Shown piece after piece: positions 49,854-59,600 of a DNA stretch of 64,000 bases (position 1 is the stretch's first letter; every line of letters begins with the position of its first letter). The position numbers were made by a program, and so were the translations under genes. Under the pieces are notes generated by a model. That model was not told the origin of the DNA and searched no databases. It worked only from the letters and a program-made list of their open reading frames with translations. Location of the stretch: contig CAZJRB010000004.1 of NCBI GenBank assembly GCA_964547995.1, positions 62,001 through 126,000 on the forward strand, written 5' to 3'. The stretch is from CAZJRB01 sp964547995. GTDB lineage: Bacteria > Planctomycetota > Planctomycetia > Pirellulales > Thermoguttaceae.

Positions 49854-50741
49854 ATGCCGTCCATCCCCAGCAAACTCGCCGCCCGGTTGCAGATTCTCGT
49901 CGCCGCGTTGATGTGGAGTTCCGGCGGGCTGTTTGCCAAGGCGCCGGTGTTCGAGTGTTGGGACAAGGACACCCGCGGGCTCATGTTAGCGTTTTGGCGG
50001 GCGGCGTTCGCGGCGGCCGTGCTGACGCCGATGATCCGCCGCCCCAAGTGGGACATTCGCCTGGTGCCGATGACGCTCTGCTTCTCGGCCATGTGCGTCT
50101 TGTACCTCAGTGCCATGGTGCTGACCACCGCGGCCAACGCCATTTGGCTCCAGGCCACGGCGCCGTGGTGGGTGTTCCTGCTCTCGATCGTCGCTTTTCG
50201 CGAGCCGGTCGTCCGCCGCGATCTGGTCCCGCTGGCGTTCGGCTTCCTCGGCGTGGGAATAATCCTCGCTTTCGAGCTGGTCGTTCAACCCCAGAACCGC
50301 CTTGGGGTAGTCTGCGGCGTCCTGTCGGGCATCACGTACGCCGCGGTAATCATGTTCACGCGCAAGCTCCGCGACCACGACGCGGCGTGGCTGGTGGGGC
50401 TCAATCACATCGTGGCAACCACGCTGATGCTGCCGTTGATGCTCTCGCTGGGCATCTGGCCGTCGCCGTTGCAACTGGCCGTCCTCGCGGCGTTCGGGGC
50501 CTTTCAGATGGGCATCCCCTATGTGCTGATAACCCGCGGACTGCGGACCATAAGCAGCCAGGAAGCCGTCGGAATATGCCTCCTCGAACCGGTCGTCAAT
50601 CCGCTCTGGGTCTTTCTCGCCTGGGGCGAAGTGCCCGCATGGTGGACAAGAGTTGGGGCCGCGCTGATTCTGGCCGGGCTCGTGTTGCGGTACGCGCTGC
50701 TGGAGCGGTTCGGGAAAGGCGATTCGGAAACGGGCAACTAG
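49854..50741 (+). CDS. EamA/DMT-family transporter
   Basis: This 295-residue protein has about ten helices (two EamA repeats), e.g. LVAALMWSSGGLFAKAPVF, LTTAANAIWLQATAPWWVFL and SSQEAVGICLLEPVVNPLWV. It likely exports a metabolite; the substrate is unknown. ATG 49854 matches the family start; the frame is open further upstream over the previous gene end. It closes the plus-strand run and is followed by palindromes. Confidence 0.88.
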   Translation: MPSIPSKLAARLQILVAALMWSSGGLFAKAPVFECWDKDTRGLMLAFWRAAFAAAVLTPMIRRPKWDIRLVPMTLCFSAMCVLYLSAMVLTTAANAIWLQATAPWWVFLLSIVAFREPVVRRDLVPLAFGFLGVGIILAFELVVQPQNRLGVVCGVLSGITYAAVIMFTRKLRDHDAAWLVGLNHIVATTLMLPLMLSLGIWPSPLQLAVLAAFGAFQMGIPYVLITRGLRTISSQEAVGICLLEPVVNPLWVFLAWGEVPAWWTRVGAALILAGLVLRYALLERFGKGDSETGN

Positions 50742-50926
50742 GCTTTGTCTCAAAACGTGTCCGAACGGGTCGCACGGGTCTTGAGACAAAGCCTAATACG
50801 TACCTGTTGCGGAAAGCCGGATTTTCGGGTGCCATGCCCACGTTCGCGTGGGCATGTAGCGGTTTCTTGCGGGATTCACGACATGCCCACGCAAGCGTGG
50901 GCATGGCACCCAACTTTCCGCAACAG
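50740..50926. repeat. Nested palindromes, including two 'CATGCCCACGC' units
   Basis: AGGCTTTGTCTCAAAACG at 50740 is inverted near 50776-50794. GTTGCGGAAAG near 50806 is inverted at 50913-50926. Between the latter lie two palindromes of the 18729 family (50829-50854 and 50881-50911). This region separates convergent genes and could end transcription from both sides. Confidence 0.75.
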
Positions 50927-50959
50927 AAACTAATACGACAACGCTGCGTTGGTCCGGAG

Positions 50960-51556
50960 CTACTCCGGCAGCATCGTTCTGCGGAGATACCGGCAATAGA
51001 TGGCGCCGACCGGGTTGTGGGCAAGAACCCGATCCTTGGCGATCAGCGTGGTGACCGGTGCGCGGGAGAGCTTGCTGAAGATGGCATCATGGCCGACGCA
51101 CAGGCCGCAGAGCACGTTCAGTTCCGTGCCCGCTTCGTTGAGCAGGTCGGCCTGCCCGGCCGGATTGCACATCACCTCGCGCTCCCGATCCGGGTCGATC
51201 TGCTCGAAGCCGAATTCCCGTTTTTCGATACCGCAGGTCTTACAGCAGACCGAGACGACGTCGAATTCCCGGCCGAGGATTTCGGCAACGATTTCGGCCT
51301 CCGGCGCCATGCCGATGCAGAAGGCCAGCCCCAGCTTGCGGCAGCCCAATTCCCGGGCAAAGAGGATGATCTCGCGGATTCGCGGTTCCTTGCAGTAATG
51401 GCGCGCTTCGATAGCAGAGGCGGCACGGTGGAGGCGGGCGATCTCCTCGTCTCGATACAGCGCCCGGTGCCGGCCGGCTGCGCCGAAACAGTCCGTGCCG
51501 TCGTCGCATCTCTTGACCCGGCAGGCAGCGCAGCGCGGGGGTGGTTTAGCGTTCAT
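50960..51556 (-). CDS. DUF1847 cysteine-rich protein
   Basis: This 198-residue protein has a Cys-rich start (RCAACRVKRCDDGTDCFGAA), SVCCKTCGIEKREFGFEQID, then NVLCGLCVGHDAIF and a closing AHNPVGAIYCRYLRR. These are the family's conserved cysteines, probably metal- or cluster-binding. It is found in anaerobes; its function is unknown. It starts 12 bp after the coiled-coil zinc-ribbon gene stop, so the two are cotranscribed. Confidence 0.88.
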   Translation of the reverse strand: MNAKPPPRCAACRVKRCDDGTDCFGAAGRHRALYRDEEIARLHRAASAIEARHYCKEPRIREIILFARELGCRKLGLAFCIGMAPEAEIVAEILGREFDVVSVCCKTCGIEKREFGFEQIDPDREREVMCNPAGQADLLNEAGTELNVLCGLCVGHDAIFSKLSRAPVTTLIAKDRVLAHNPVGAIYCRYLRRTMLPE

Positions 51557-51568
51557 GTCTTCCGTCGC

Positions 51569-52285
51569 CTATTCTCCTTCGGGCATGTAGAGCAACCGGT
51601 TGCAGCTCTTGCAGAACATCGGGTGGCCAAGCTTGATCTCAGCGACCATGTTAATGGGCACTTGCTGATTGCAGCCGCTACAGCACTGGTTCTCGACGGC
51701 GGCCAGGGCGTCTTGGCCGAGATGGCGAAGGACTCGCTGGTATTTTTCTTTTAGCTCTCCCGGCAGTGCGGCTTCGGACTGGTCGAGTTCTGCTTCGAGG
51801 CGTGCCAGGTCGCCCCGGATAAGCGGTTCCCGCTCTTTGACATCGGCAGTTAAGTTTTCGAGTTTTTTCTTGGCCGTTTCGATGGCATTCTCGGCCTCCG
51901 CGGCTTTCGCTTCGGACTTTTCGATTTTTTCCCACGCCTCGAGGATTTCATCGTCCAGGACGCTGTTGGTTACCTTTTGGGCGGCGATTTGGTCCTTGAG
52001 TGCCTGGTATTCGCGGTTGCTGGCGGCGGTGTTGAGTTTTCCTTGAAGATCCTTGATCTTGTCCTCGCCTGCCTTGAGTTGAACCTGTTTGGCATCGGCG
52101 CCCATGCGCATCTTCTTGAGTTGCCCCGCGATGTCGGCCAATTGCTCTTCCAGGTGCTTGACGTGTGCTTCGGCGGCGCAAATCTGTTTGGGCCCCCGCT
52201 CCTGGCGCTCTTTCAAATCGGAAACCTGGCGATGGATGCGGTGCAACGTCCGCAGGGCGGAGGTGTTCACGTTAGGAGAGATCAT
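51569..52285 (-). CDS. Coiled-coil protein with C4 zinc ribbon
   Basis: This 238-residue protein is a long coiled coil (~20-170; heptads rich in Ala, Leu, Lys, Glu), then a zf-RING_7-type C4 zinc ribbon (CSGCNQQV...CKSCNRLL). This matches a widespread bacterial family thought to bind nucleic acid or act in translation or recycling. The start is chosen at MISPNV (52285); six extra residues are possible. Upstream, rpoD ends in a strong terminator, so it has its own promoter. Confidence 0.88.
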   Translation of the reverse strand: MISPNVNTSALRTLHRIHRQVSDLKERQERGPKQICAAEAHVKHLEEQLADIAGQLKKMRMGADAKQVQLKAGEDKIKDLQGKLNTAASNREYQALKDQIAAQKVTNSVLDDEILEAWEKIEKSEAKAAEAENAIETAKKKLENLTADVKEREPLIRGDLARLEAELDQSEAALPGELKEKYQRVLRHLGQDALAAVENQCCSGCNQQVPINMVAEIKLGHPMFCKSCNRLLYMPEGE

Positions 52286-52354
52286 TTTCGTTTGTCTTTG
52301 CAAGAGGATTTTTGAAGAAGCGCGCCCGCAGCGCCGGGGCGTTTCGGAAATGGC

Positions 52355-52384
52355 GCAAAAAAACCGCCGGCCTTTCGACCGGCG
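52355..52384 (-). terminator. Strong rho-independent terminator of rpoD
   Basis: On the minus strand the stem GCCGCCGGTC / GGCCGGCGG with a GAAA-type loop is followed by seven T residues (52361-52355). It directly follows the rpoD stop. Confidence 0.9.
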
Positions 52385-52399
52385 GCTTGATGACTCGCA

Positions 52400-54109
52400 T
52401 CAGCCTGCCACTCGCTCGACCCGGTCGAGAAAGCCGGCAAGCTGTTGGCTCCGCACCGGGTGTTGCAGCTTGCGAACGGCCTTGGCTTCGATTTGCCGAA
52501 CCCGTTCGCGGGTGACCTTGAAGATGCGCCCCACCTCTTCAAGGGTATAGGTATACCCGTCCCCCAAGCCGTAGCGCAAACGGATAATTTCCCGCTCGCG
52601 GTAGGTAAGCGTTTTGAGCAGGGCATCGATCTTGTCTCGCAGCAATTCATTTCCGGCGGCTCTTTCAGGTCGGGGGAGTCCTCCATCCTCGATGAGTTCC
52701 CCGAAACAACCATCTTCGCTTTCTCCGACCGGTCGGTCAAGGCTTACCGGATGGCGTCCCATGTCCAAAACCCGACGGGTCTCATCCATGGTCAACCCGG
52801 CCGCCTCGGCCGTTTCCTCGGTTGTCGGCTCTCGGCCCATCTCCTGTAAGAGGCGTTTCGCCGTATTTCGCAGCCTGCTGAGCACATCAATCATATGGAC
52901 GGGGATGCGGATGGTCCGGGCCTGGTCGGCAATCGCGCGGGTGATCGCCTGCCGAATCCACCACGTGGCATAGGTCGAGAATTTGTATCCACGCCGATAT
53001 TCATACTTGTCAACCGCCCTCATGAGCCCCGTATTCCCCTCCTGAATGAGGTCCAGGAAGCTGAGACCGCGATTGCGGTATTTCTTGGCAATCGAGACAA
53101 CCAGCCGGAGGTTGCCGCCGGAGAGTTGGCGTTTGACCTGCTCATAATCCTCGTACTGCCGCTGCATGACGCGGCACCGTTTTTGCAGACTTTCGGGCGT
53201 TTCCTGGGTGAGCACCATCAGGTCGCGGAGCTCGCGGCGCAGATTCGCCCGTTTGTCCTTCGTGGCCGGGGTATCGATCACGCACCGCAACTGCGAGCGT
53301 ATCTGCTCCATCCGCGCAAAGGCCTCTTCCATCTGCCGCATCAGGGCCTGAACCCGCCGCGTCCGCATACTCAGCTCCTCGATCAGCGTGAGCATTTTCC
53401 GGCGGCGGCGGATGAACCGCTTTCGGGCCGCCTGCCGGACCTCTTCCGGCGTTTGCTTGTTCAGCAGCCGGTTGAAATCCCGCCTGTTCTGCTGCGTCAA
53501 CCGCTGCAAGGTCCGCAGGTTGTGAGGCATGCGCGCCTGGATTTGCTCCTTGGTCAGCCGTTCGGTCAAGGAGACCTTGATCGTCCGGTCGAAGGGGAGT
53601 TTCCCCCGGTGGACCTTGTGGAGCGTGTTGAGCGTTACACGCATTCCGAGATTGCAGCCGATAATCGTGCGGCGGAAGCGCTTTCGCGTGACTTCGATCT
53701 TCTTCGCCAGCGCGATCTCCTCCTCGCGCGCCAACAGCGGGATTTCGGCCATCTGCGAGAGATACATGCGGATGGGGTCGCTGCTGAACTTGACCACGTC
53801 GGGGGGCGCAGGCAGCGGGTCGACCGGAGTCTGCGGCACCTCGCCCTTCGCAAGCTCAGGCTTCTCCTCCGCTTTCGTGTCCGAGCCGTCCGATGTCTTC
53901 GCATCCTGCTTCGGATCGTAGAATTCCGGCTCCGGGGGTTCGTTCACCAGATCGACGCCCTGCTCTTCCAGGGCAATCAACAGGTTATCGAGACGATAGG
54001 GATCGACCTCCTCATCGGGAAGGTAGTCATTCACATCATCGTAGGTCAGGTAGCCTTGTGCCTTGCCTTTGGCAACCAGGTCTTGCATGTCTTTGTCAAA
54101 GAGATCCAC
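52400..54109 (-). CDS. rpoD: Primary sigma factor RpoD (sigma70)
   Basis: This 569-residue protein has region 1.1 (YLTYDDVNDYLPDEEVDP), region 1.2 (IRMYLSQMAEIPLLAREEEI), a long non-conserved insert, region 2 (NLRLVVSIAKKYRNRGLSFL, FSTYATWWIRQAITRAIADQ), region 3 and region 4 (LTYREREIIRLRYGLGDGYT, VTRERVRQIEAKAVRKLQHP). It is the housekeeping sigma factor. It follows dnaG on the minus strand in the conserved dnaG-rpoD order, with a ~115-bp gap. No rpsU is present. Confidence 0.97.
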   Translation of the reverse strand: MDLFDKDMQDLVAKGKAQGYLTYDDVNDYLPDEEVDPYRLDNLLIALEEQGVDLVNEPPEPEFYDPKQDAKTSDGSDTKAEEKPELAKGEVPQTPVDPLPAPPDVVKFSSDPIRMYLSQMAEIPLLAREEEIALAKKIEVTRKRFRRTIIGCNLGMRVTLNTLHKVHRGKLPFDRTIKVSLTERLTKEQIQARMPHNLRTLQRLTQQNRRDFNRLLNKQTPEEVRQAARKRFIRRRRKMLTLIEELSMRTRRVQALMRQMEEAFARMEQIRSQLRCVIDTPATKDKRANLRRELRDLMVLTQETPESLQKRCRVMQRQYEDYEQVKRQLSGGNLRLVVSIAKKYRNRGLSFLDLIQEGNTGLMRAVDKYEYRRGYKFSTYATWWIRQAITRAIADQARTIRIPVHMIDVLSRLRNTAKRLLQEMGREPTTEETAEAAGLTMDETRRVLDMGRHPVSLDRPVGESEDGCFGELIEDGGLPRPERAAGNELLRDKIDALLKTLTYREREIIRLRYGLGDGYTYTLEEVGRIFKVTRERVRQIEAKAVRKLQHPVRSQQLAGFLDRVERVAG

Positions 54110-54223
54110 CAGAACACTCCTTTCGCGTCCTCGTGACGCGCTGGGATCAAAGGGGTTGCGATCACGGGTGTGCCCGGGCCGCGCGGGTGCGGCGCCGGAG
54201 GTGATCGCCCGGCTGCGGCATCC

Positions 54224-56152
54224 TCACTCGTCCGTGGGTTCGGAAATACCCTGCCGGTCTCGTTCCTGCCGGAGAATCCGGTCCAGCAGTTCGGTTTCCT
54301 GGCTGGTGTCCAGCCCTCCTTCTCGTAGAGCCCCGAGGTGGCGGGGCCGCTGCTTTTCTGCCTCCTGTCGTTGAAAGGTTGCGATTAACTGTTGTAACAA
54401 CGCATGGGGATCGAGTTCCCGCTCCCCTTTGGCTTGGTAGCCTTCGTCGAATTCGACCAACAGGCTTTTGGCGGCCTCATCGTCGAATTCCAACATCAAC
54501 CGGCTGAAATCGGGCGTCGTGCCCTCGTCGGTCAACCGGCAAGCCGCCGCGTAAATCCGCCGGCAGGGTCCCGCCGGCAATCTTTCGGCCCCGATGTCCG
54601 CCCGTGCTTCCGGCAGACACTCAGGGTGGCCGATCAATAGTTCCATCAATTCCCGCTGCACCGGGGTGATTGGCTCGGGCGAGTCGGCCGTCGCAACGCC
54701 CGGCGGCGCCGTCCGGCGTTGCGTCCGGCGCCCAAGCTCCTTCAGCCGACGGCGGACCGTCATCTCGTCAAGACGGAACCGGCCCGCCAATTGCTGAAGA
54801 ATCTTCTCCTCGCGCGGACCGATCCGCGGGGCCCGCGCGATGATCGACAACAAGTGATCGAGCGCCCGGGTCGCCTCGTGGATGTCGCGGTCGAGGTCCA
54901 ACGCCGTCTCCGGGTGGATGGCCCCGCCTTCCAGGTCGAGCCCCCGGGTGGCAACGCGAAACGCATGGCGCAGGGCGTCGACCGCCTGGTTGTCCAAGAG
55001 GTCCTGAAAATCCCCCGGCTCGTGCGTGCGGAGGAAATCGCAGGGGTCCGTCCCCTCGGGCAACGTGAGAATCCACAAATCGGCTTCCTGGGCGACGAAC
55101 AGTTCGAGGACTTCGTTCGCCCGCCGCTGGCCCGCCTCGTCCCCGTCGAGCACGAGGATGATCCGGTCGGCAAATCGCTTGAGTATCTTCACGTGCCCTT
55201 CGCCCAAGGCCGTTCCCAGACACGCAACCGCGTTGCCGAACCCGTACTGATGGGCAACGATTACGTCGGTGTATCCCTCCATGACCAGGACCGTGCCCGA
55301 CTTGCGGATTGCCTCGCGGGCAACGTCCAGGGCGTATAACAAGTTGCTCTTTGAGAACAGCGGCGTTTCGGGCGAATTGACGTACTTGGCCGGGCTGGTG
55401 GTTCCCAGTTCGGGCAAGACGCGGCCGCCGAATCCGACCGGCCGCGATTGCGTATCGCGGATCGAAAACAGCAGCCGCCCGCGGAACCGGTCGTAGTAGC
55501 TCCCGCCCCCCTCCGGTTTGGCAAGGATGCCGATCATCTCCAGGACCTTCGCCCGTTTGGCGTCGCCCTCGGCCTGCTGGAGAATCCAATCCCGCTCGAG
55601 CGGCGAGAAGCCGATACGGAATTTCTCGATGCTCTCGGCCGTAATGCCGCGCTCGTCGAGGTATTTTCGCGGCACTTCGGCGGCGGGCGAGTTGAGCAAA
55701 CACTGGTGATACTGCTCTTCGGCCCAGGCCATCGCCTTCAGGAGTGTCTGCTTTCCTTCCCTGGAGGAAAAGTCGAGCATCCCCGGCTCCGGCGGCTGTT
55801 GTGGTCGGGCGGGGGCCCTTCGCTTCAGTTCGATACCCGCCCGATCCGCGAGCATCTCCAGCGCCTCGCGGAACTCGACGCCTTCGGTCCGCATGATCCA
55901 CGAAAAGACATCGCCGCCGATGTCGCACACCCAGCACTTGAACGTCTGGCGTTCGGGGTTGACCTGCAGGCTCGGGCGGCGGTCGTCGTGCCAGGGGCAA
56001 AGGCCCACGTAGTTGCGGCCCTGCCGCCGCAACCGAATCTGGGCGCCGACCAGGTCGACGATGTCGATCGCCTGGCGCACCAATTCCTTATCGTCGAGCG
56101 GCGAACCGGAAGACACCGTCATCTCCTGTGTGGCAAGACCCGCGAATTCCAT
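54224..56152 (-). CDS. dnaG: DNA primase DnaG
   Basis: About 642 residues. The zinc-ribbon fold CPWHDDRRPSLQVNPERQTF then KCWVC (CHCC ligands) is followed by the RNA-polymerase core (QYHQCLLNS...; FGGRVLPEL) and the Toprim block (VLVMEGYTDVIVAHQYG; ILVLDGDEAGQRRA). A C-terminal helicase-binding part follows. It makes RNA primers for replication. Start choice is unclear between ATG 56152 and ATG 56122; GGAG directly abuts the latter, too close for normal use. Upstream at 56275-56303 is a consensus promoter. Confidence 0.95.
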   Translation of the reverse strand: MEFAGLATQEMTVSSGSPLDDKELVRQAIDIVDLVGAQIRLRRQGRNYVGLCPWHDDRRPSLQVNPERQTFKCWVCDIGGDVFSWIMRTEGVEFREALEMLADRAGIELKRRAPARPQQPPEPGMLDFSSREGKQTLLKAMAWAEEQYHQCLLNSPAAEVPRKYLDERGITAESIEKFRIGFSPLERDWILQQAEGDAKRAKVLEMIGILAKPEGGGSYYDRFRGRLLFSIRDTQSRPVGFGGRVLPELGTTSPAKYVNSPETPLFSKSNLLYALDVAREAIRKSGTVLVMEGYTDVIVAHQYGFGNAVACLGTALGEGHVKILKRFADRIILVLDGDEAGQRRANEVLELFVAQEADLWILTLPEGTDPCDFLRTHEPGDFQDLLDNQAVDALRHAFRVATRGLDLEGGAIHPETALDLDRDIHEATRALDHLLSIIARAPRIGPREEKILQQLAGRFRLDEMTVRRRLKELGRRTQRRTAPPGVATADSPEPITPVQRELMELLIGHPECLPEARADIGAERLPAGPCRRIYAAACRLTDEGTTPDFSRLMLEFDDEAAKSLLVEFDEGYQAKGERELDPHALLQQLIATFQRQEAEKQRPRHLGALREGGLDTSQETELLDRILRQERDRQGISEPTDE

Positions 56153-56274
56153 TTCGCACCCACTTTTCAGGCAGGCAAATCCGTTTACCCAAGCTTCCCG
56201 GGAGGGAAGTGACGCAGGGGACAAAGCGTTTCCGTTTCTCTCACCGAACTCGCGGTCCCCGTGTCGAGTCTGGA

Positions 56275-56303
56275 ATTATAGCTTTTCAGCAAAACCCCGT
56301 CAA
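56275..56303 (-). promoter_or_regulatory. Consensus sigma70 promoter of dnaG-rpoD
   Basis: On the minus strand TTGACG (56303-56298) and TATAAT (56280-56275) have a 17-bp spacer: the ideal arrangement. Transcription would start near 56267, about 115 bp before the dnaG start. Confidence 0.88.
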
Positions 56304-56638
56304 GCACATGGTTTGCCAGCAGTGCTAGCAGTGATGTCTCCGTCGCTTTTTCACACTTTGTCCCCAGGTTTTTGCCGCTTGCGGCTTCGCACGAGACACC
56401 GGCCGGTCTATCCGGGTTCACCTTTTTTTCCCGCAGTCCCCTTGTGACCTGGAAGCCGCTTGTCTTCTTCCCGGTTCTCTTCGGTATCGTGTCTGTTGCC
56501 GTGGCGTTGAATCGCGTCCTGTCGTTGGTCCCACATTTCGTCGGTAGAGCCGCCCTCCTCACCCGGCATAAATGCCGGGCCTAATACCGGCTTCGCCGGA
56601 AAGGGCCGTAAACGGCCCCGCACGTTAGTCGTCTCCCC
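56304..56638. other. Intergenic region, no gene seen
   Basis: About 335 bp between the dnaG promoter and the stop of the FAD oxidoreductase. A CCCGGCATAAATGCCGGG hairpin near 56563-56580 and an ACCGGCTTCGCCGG hairpin near 56586 may end the large gene's transcript, which runs this way. Short frames lack support. Confidence 0.5.
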
Positions 56639-59600
56639 CTACTTCCCCGCATCCAACACCGCTTGCGCATGCCGGGCGAGGTGGCCGCGGAGGTCTTTTG
56701 TGTAGCTTCTTAGGATCTTCTCGCCGAGGCCCTTGTGGTCGCCGCAACGGTATAACGCCCGGGCAAGGAACAGCTCGCGGAGCGACTCCCGCCGGGTCTG
56801 CTCGCCGGTTGTGCCGCCGGGGACACCGAGCTTGCGGGCCTTCTGGATGTCATGATGGGCGAAGCCGATCATGCCCGGCTTCTGGAGCACGTCGTAAATC
56901 GGTTTCGCCGCCGCCGGGTCGCCGATCGATTCCAGTGCCAGCGCCGTCGCCCGGTGGTGCGAGAAGACGACGCCGGGATCGAGCAGGGCAGTCTTCTCGA
57001 GAATCGCCGGCAAGGCCCGCTTGTCGCCCGTTCGTCCCAAGGCGACAATCGCCTTGTCCAACGGGCTCAACGACTCCCCAAACTGCCCCATGCCGCGGTA
57101 GTTCCAACCCTTATCCCACCCGTCATGCTTGCGGACCTGCGCGATCACGTCGTCCAGGGCGGTCGGGTCGCCCATCATTGCCAGCACGAATGCGTATCGC
57201 GGCTTCGCCTCGCTGGTGGCCTTTTTGTAAGCCTCGCGGAGCATCGGCAGCGACTGCTTGGGAGACGCGAAGATCACCGACGCGTGTTTCGGATCGCTTC
57301 CAAATTCGTTGACCGCTTTTGCAATCGCTTCGTCGGAGAGCGGGTACGAGTCTTTGTCCGTAAGGACTTCCTTCTCGAGATTGCCGACGTCGACGAGGTG
57401 TTTTTGGATCGCCTTGACATCGACGCTGCGCAGCCGCTGGTTGTTTTTCGCGGCCACCGCGGCGGTATACCCCGCGGCGTAGCCCAGGTTCTGCATGTCG
57501 GGCTGCATCCGGATCAGCGGCACCGCGTCGCGGTGGGTGCTCATGCCCAATCCGACGACGAGAATCCCCTCAAGGCCCTTCGGCAACACGCAGCGGTACG
57601 GGATGTTGACGATGGTCCGGTGCGTATTCGGGTGCATCACGTGGAGACACGGGTGGACCATGTAGCCGTGCGTGTCGTACGGGCCGCCGCGCGCCTGGCT
57701 GATCGTGTCGGGGTAGGTCCGCTCGTTGATCTCGTCGAGGACCGACAGGATATGGTCGCCGACGATGCACCGCCGCTCGCGGGTGTCGATCAGCGTGCCC
57801 TGGTCGAACGCGGTCGGGTACTTGTCCTTGGCGTAGACGAAGACGTGCCACATGTCGACGATGTCGGTCTCGTCCACGAGCGTGAAGTCGGTGTTGGTGT
57901 ACGAAGCCCCGAGGTTTCGCGGCGGCAGGCCGGTTCCCTGCATGGCCAGCTCGTCGCTGCCGGTGTAGAGGGTTTCGGCGCCGGCGGCCGCGGCGACGTC
58001 GCTGTTGCCGGTGCCGTCGATCACGACGTCGGCCAGGACGACCCCGCGCCCGCGCGGCGTAACGACGACGGCCCCTTTGACTTTGCCGTCTTCCACGAAC
58101 GCCCCGGCCCCGATGCAGCCGAACCACAGCTCGCCGCCCGGCTTCAGCAGCTCGTCGCGCCACCAGTTGGCCCGCTGCTCGATGATCCAGCCGGTGCCGG
58201 GCACCTCGTTGGTGAACCCGACGCGGTTTCCATGGTAATACTTGCTGATCGCGCCGGTGGTCCCGACGCCGCCGAGCATGTGCTGGTACTCGACCACGAG
58301 CGTCTTGGCCCCTTGTCGAGCGGCGGAGATGCCGGCCGGGGCGCCGGAGGTGCCGCCGCCGATTACAACCACGTCGTACTTGCCCAGAACCGGGATTGCC
58401 CGGGCGTCTTGCAGGATGGTCGGCGACTTCCCAACCGGTCGCACGCCCTGGAGCATCTCGCGGGTGTCGCCGGCGTCGGCCGACCGGTCGCTCGGCTTCG
58501 GGCCGGCGAGCTTTACATCCTTCGGCTTCGGCAGCGATTTCGCTTCGGCCGCGGCGGCCTTGCCGATCATCGTCCCGGCGTCGATCAACGCAAGCGGGCG
58601 CATCAGCTTCGCGGCGTCGTTGCGATCCAGGTCGGCGCACCCGCCAAGGACCCAAAGCCGCGGAGCCGCCGTCGAGCGGAACGGGCCAAACGTCTTCTCC
58701 TTGGTGCCGAATATCGCATCGGGCGGCACCTGAAAGAGATCGTTCGCGGTAAACTGCTGGTTGGGATCGTACGTGGCGTTGCGGAACGCCTGTTCCGCAG
58801 CCGCCCAGGACGCATCGTCATCGGCGGCCATGGGGATCGTCATTGTGTATTCGAAGATGCGGTGCGGCCCGCCACGGCCCCCGAACGGCGGTTGGATCTC
58901 GCGAACCTTGAGGTTCTTGCCCTCGCGGGGTTTGCCGCCGATGACGATGTACTTCAACTCCTGATCGCCGGTCGGATAGGGCCGGAACTTCGCGCCGGCC
59001 ATCCGGGCAACGGCCGCCCGAGGCGTTGCGTCGATGATTACCTTGGCGATGACCGCCTGCCGCCCGGCCCGGTTGGCCATCACGATGCCGCAGGGGTTGC
59101 CGGCGGCGTCGCGCAGCACGTCGGTCGCGTAGCAACCGTAGAGATACTTCACGCCGGCGTCGAGCAACGCCTGATCGAGCGTCCGCTTGATGTGCATCGG
59201 CCGCGGCGGGGGATACGCGGCAGCTTCCGCTTTCGGCGGCTGAGGCTTCGCTTGTTTCTTCTTCCCGACGATCTCGATCTCGCCCAACAAGGTCCGTTCC
59301 ATGCCGGCCGGCTTCTGGACGAAGATTTTGACGTAGCGGGCCTTGCCGTCGATCGGGCAAACGAGCGTGCCGAACCCGGGTTTCGGCTTCGTGTTCTTGA
59401 TCTCTGCCACTTTCTTCCACGTCTTCCCGTCGTCGCTGGTCGAGACGGTCATGGCCGCCACGTCGAAATTTGTCCCGCCAACGCCGTTGGTCCGCCGGAA
59501 GAACATCAGCCGCACTTCCTTGATCTCCTGCGGCTTTTTGAGATCGGCTGTGATGTTCACGTCGGCGTCGTACTGTACGCTCTGCCTGGCGGAGTCGGCC

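Noticed and set aside
49913..51754. 613-codon plus-strand frame
   Set aside because: It runs through the EamA gene in another frame, then antisense through DUF1847 and the zinc-ribbon gene. It shows no recognisable motifs.
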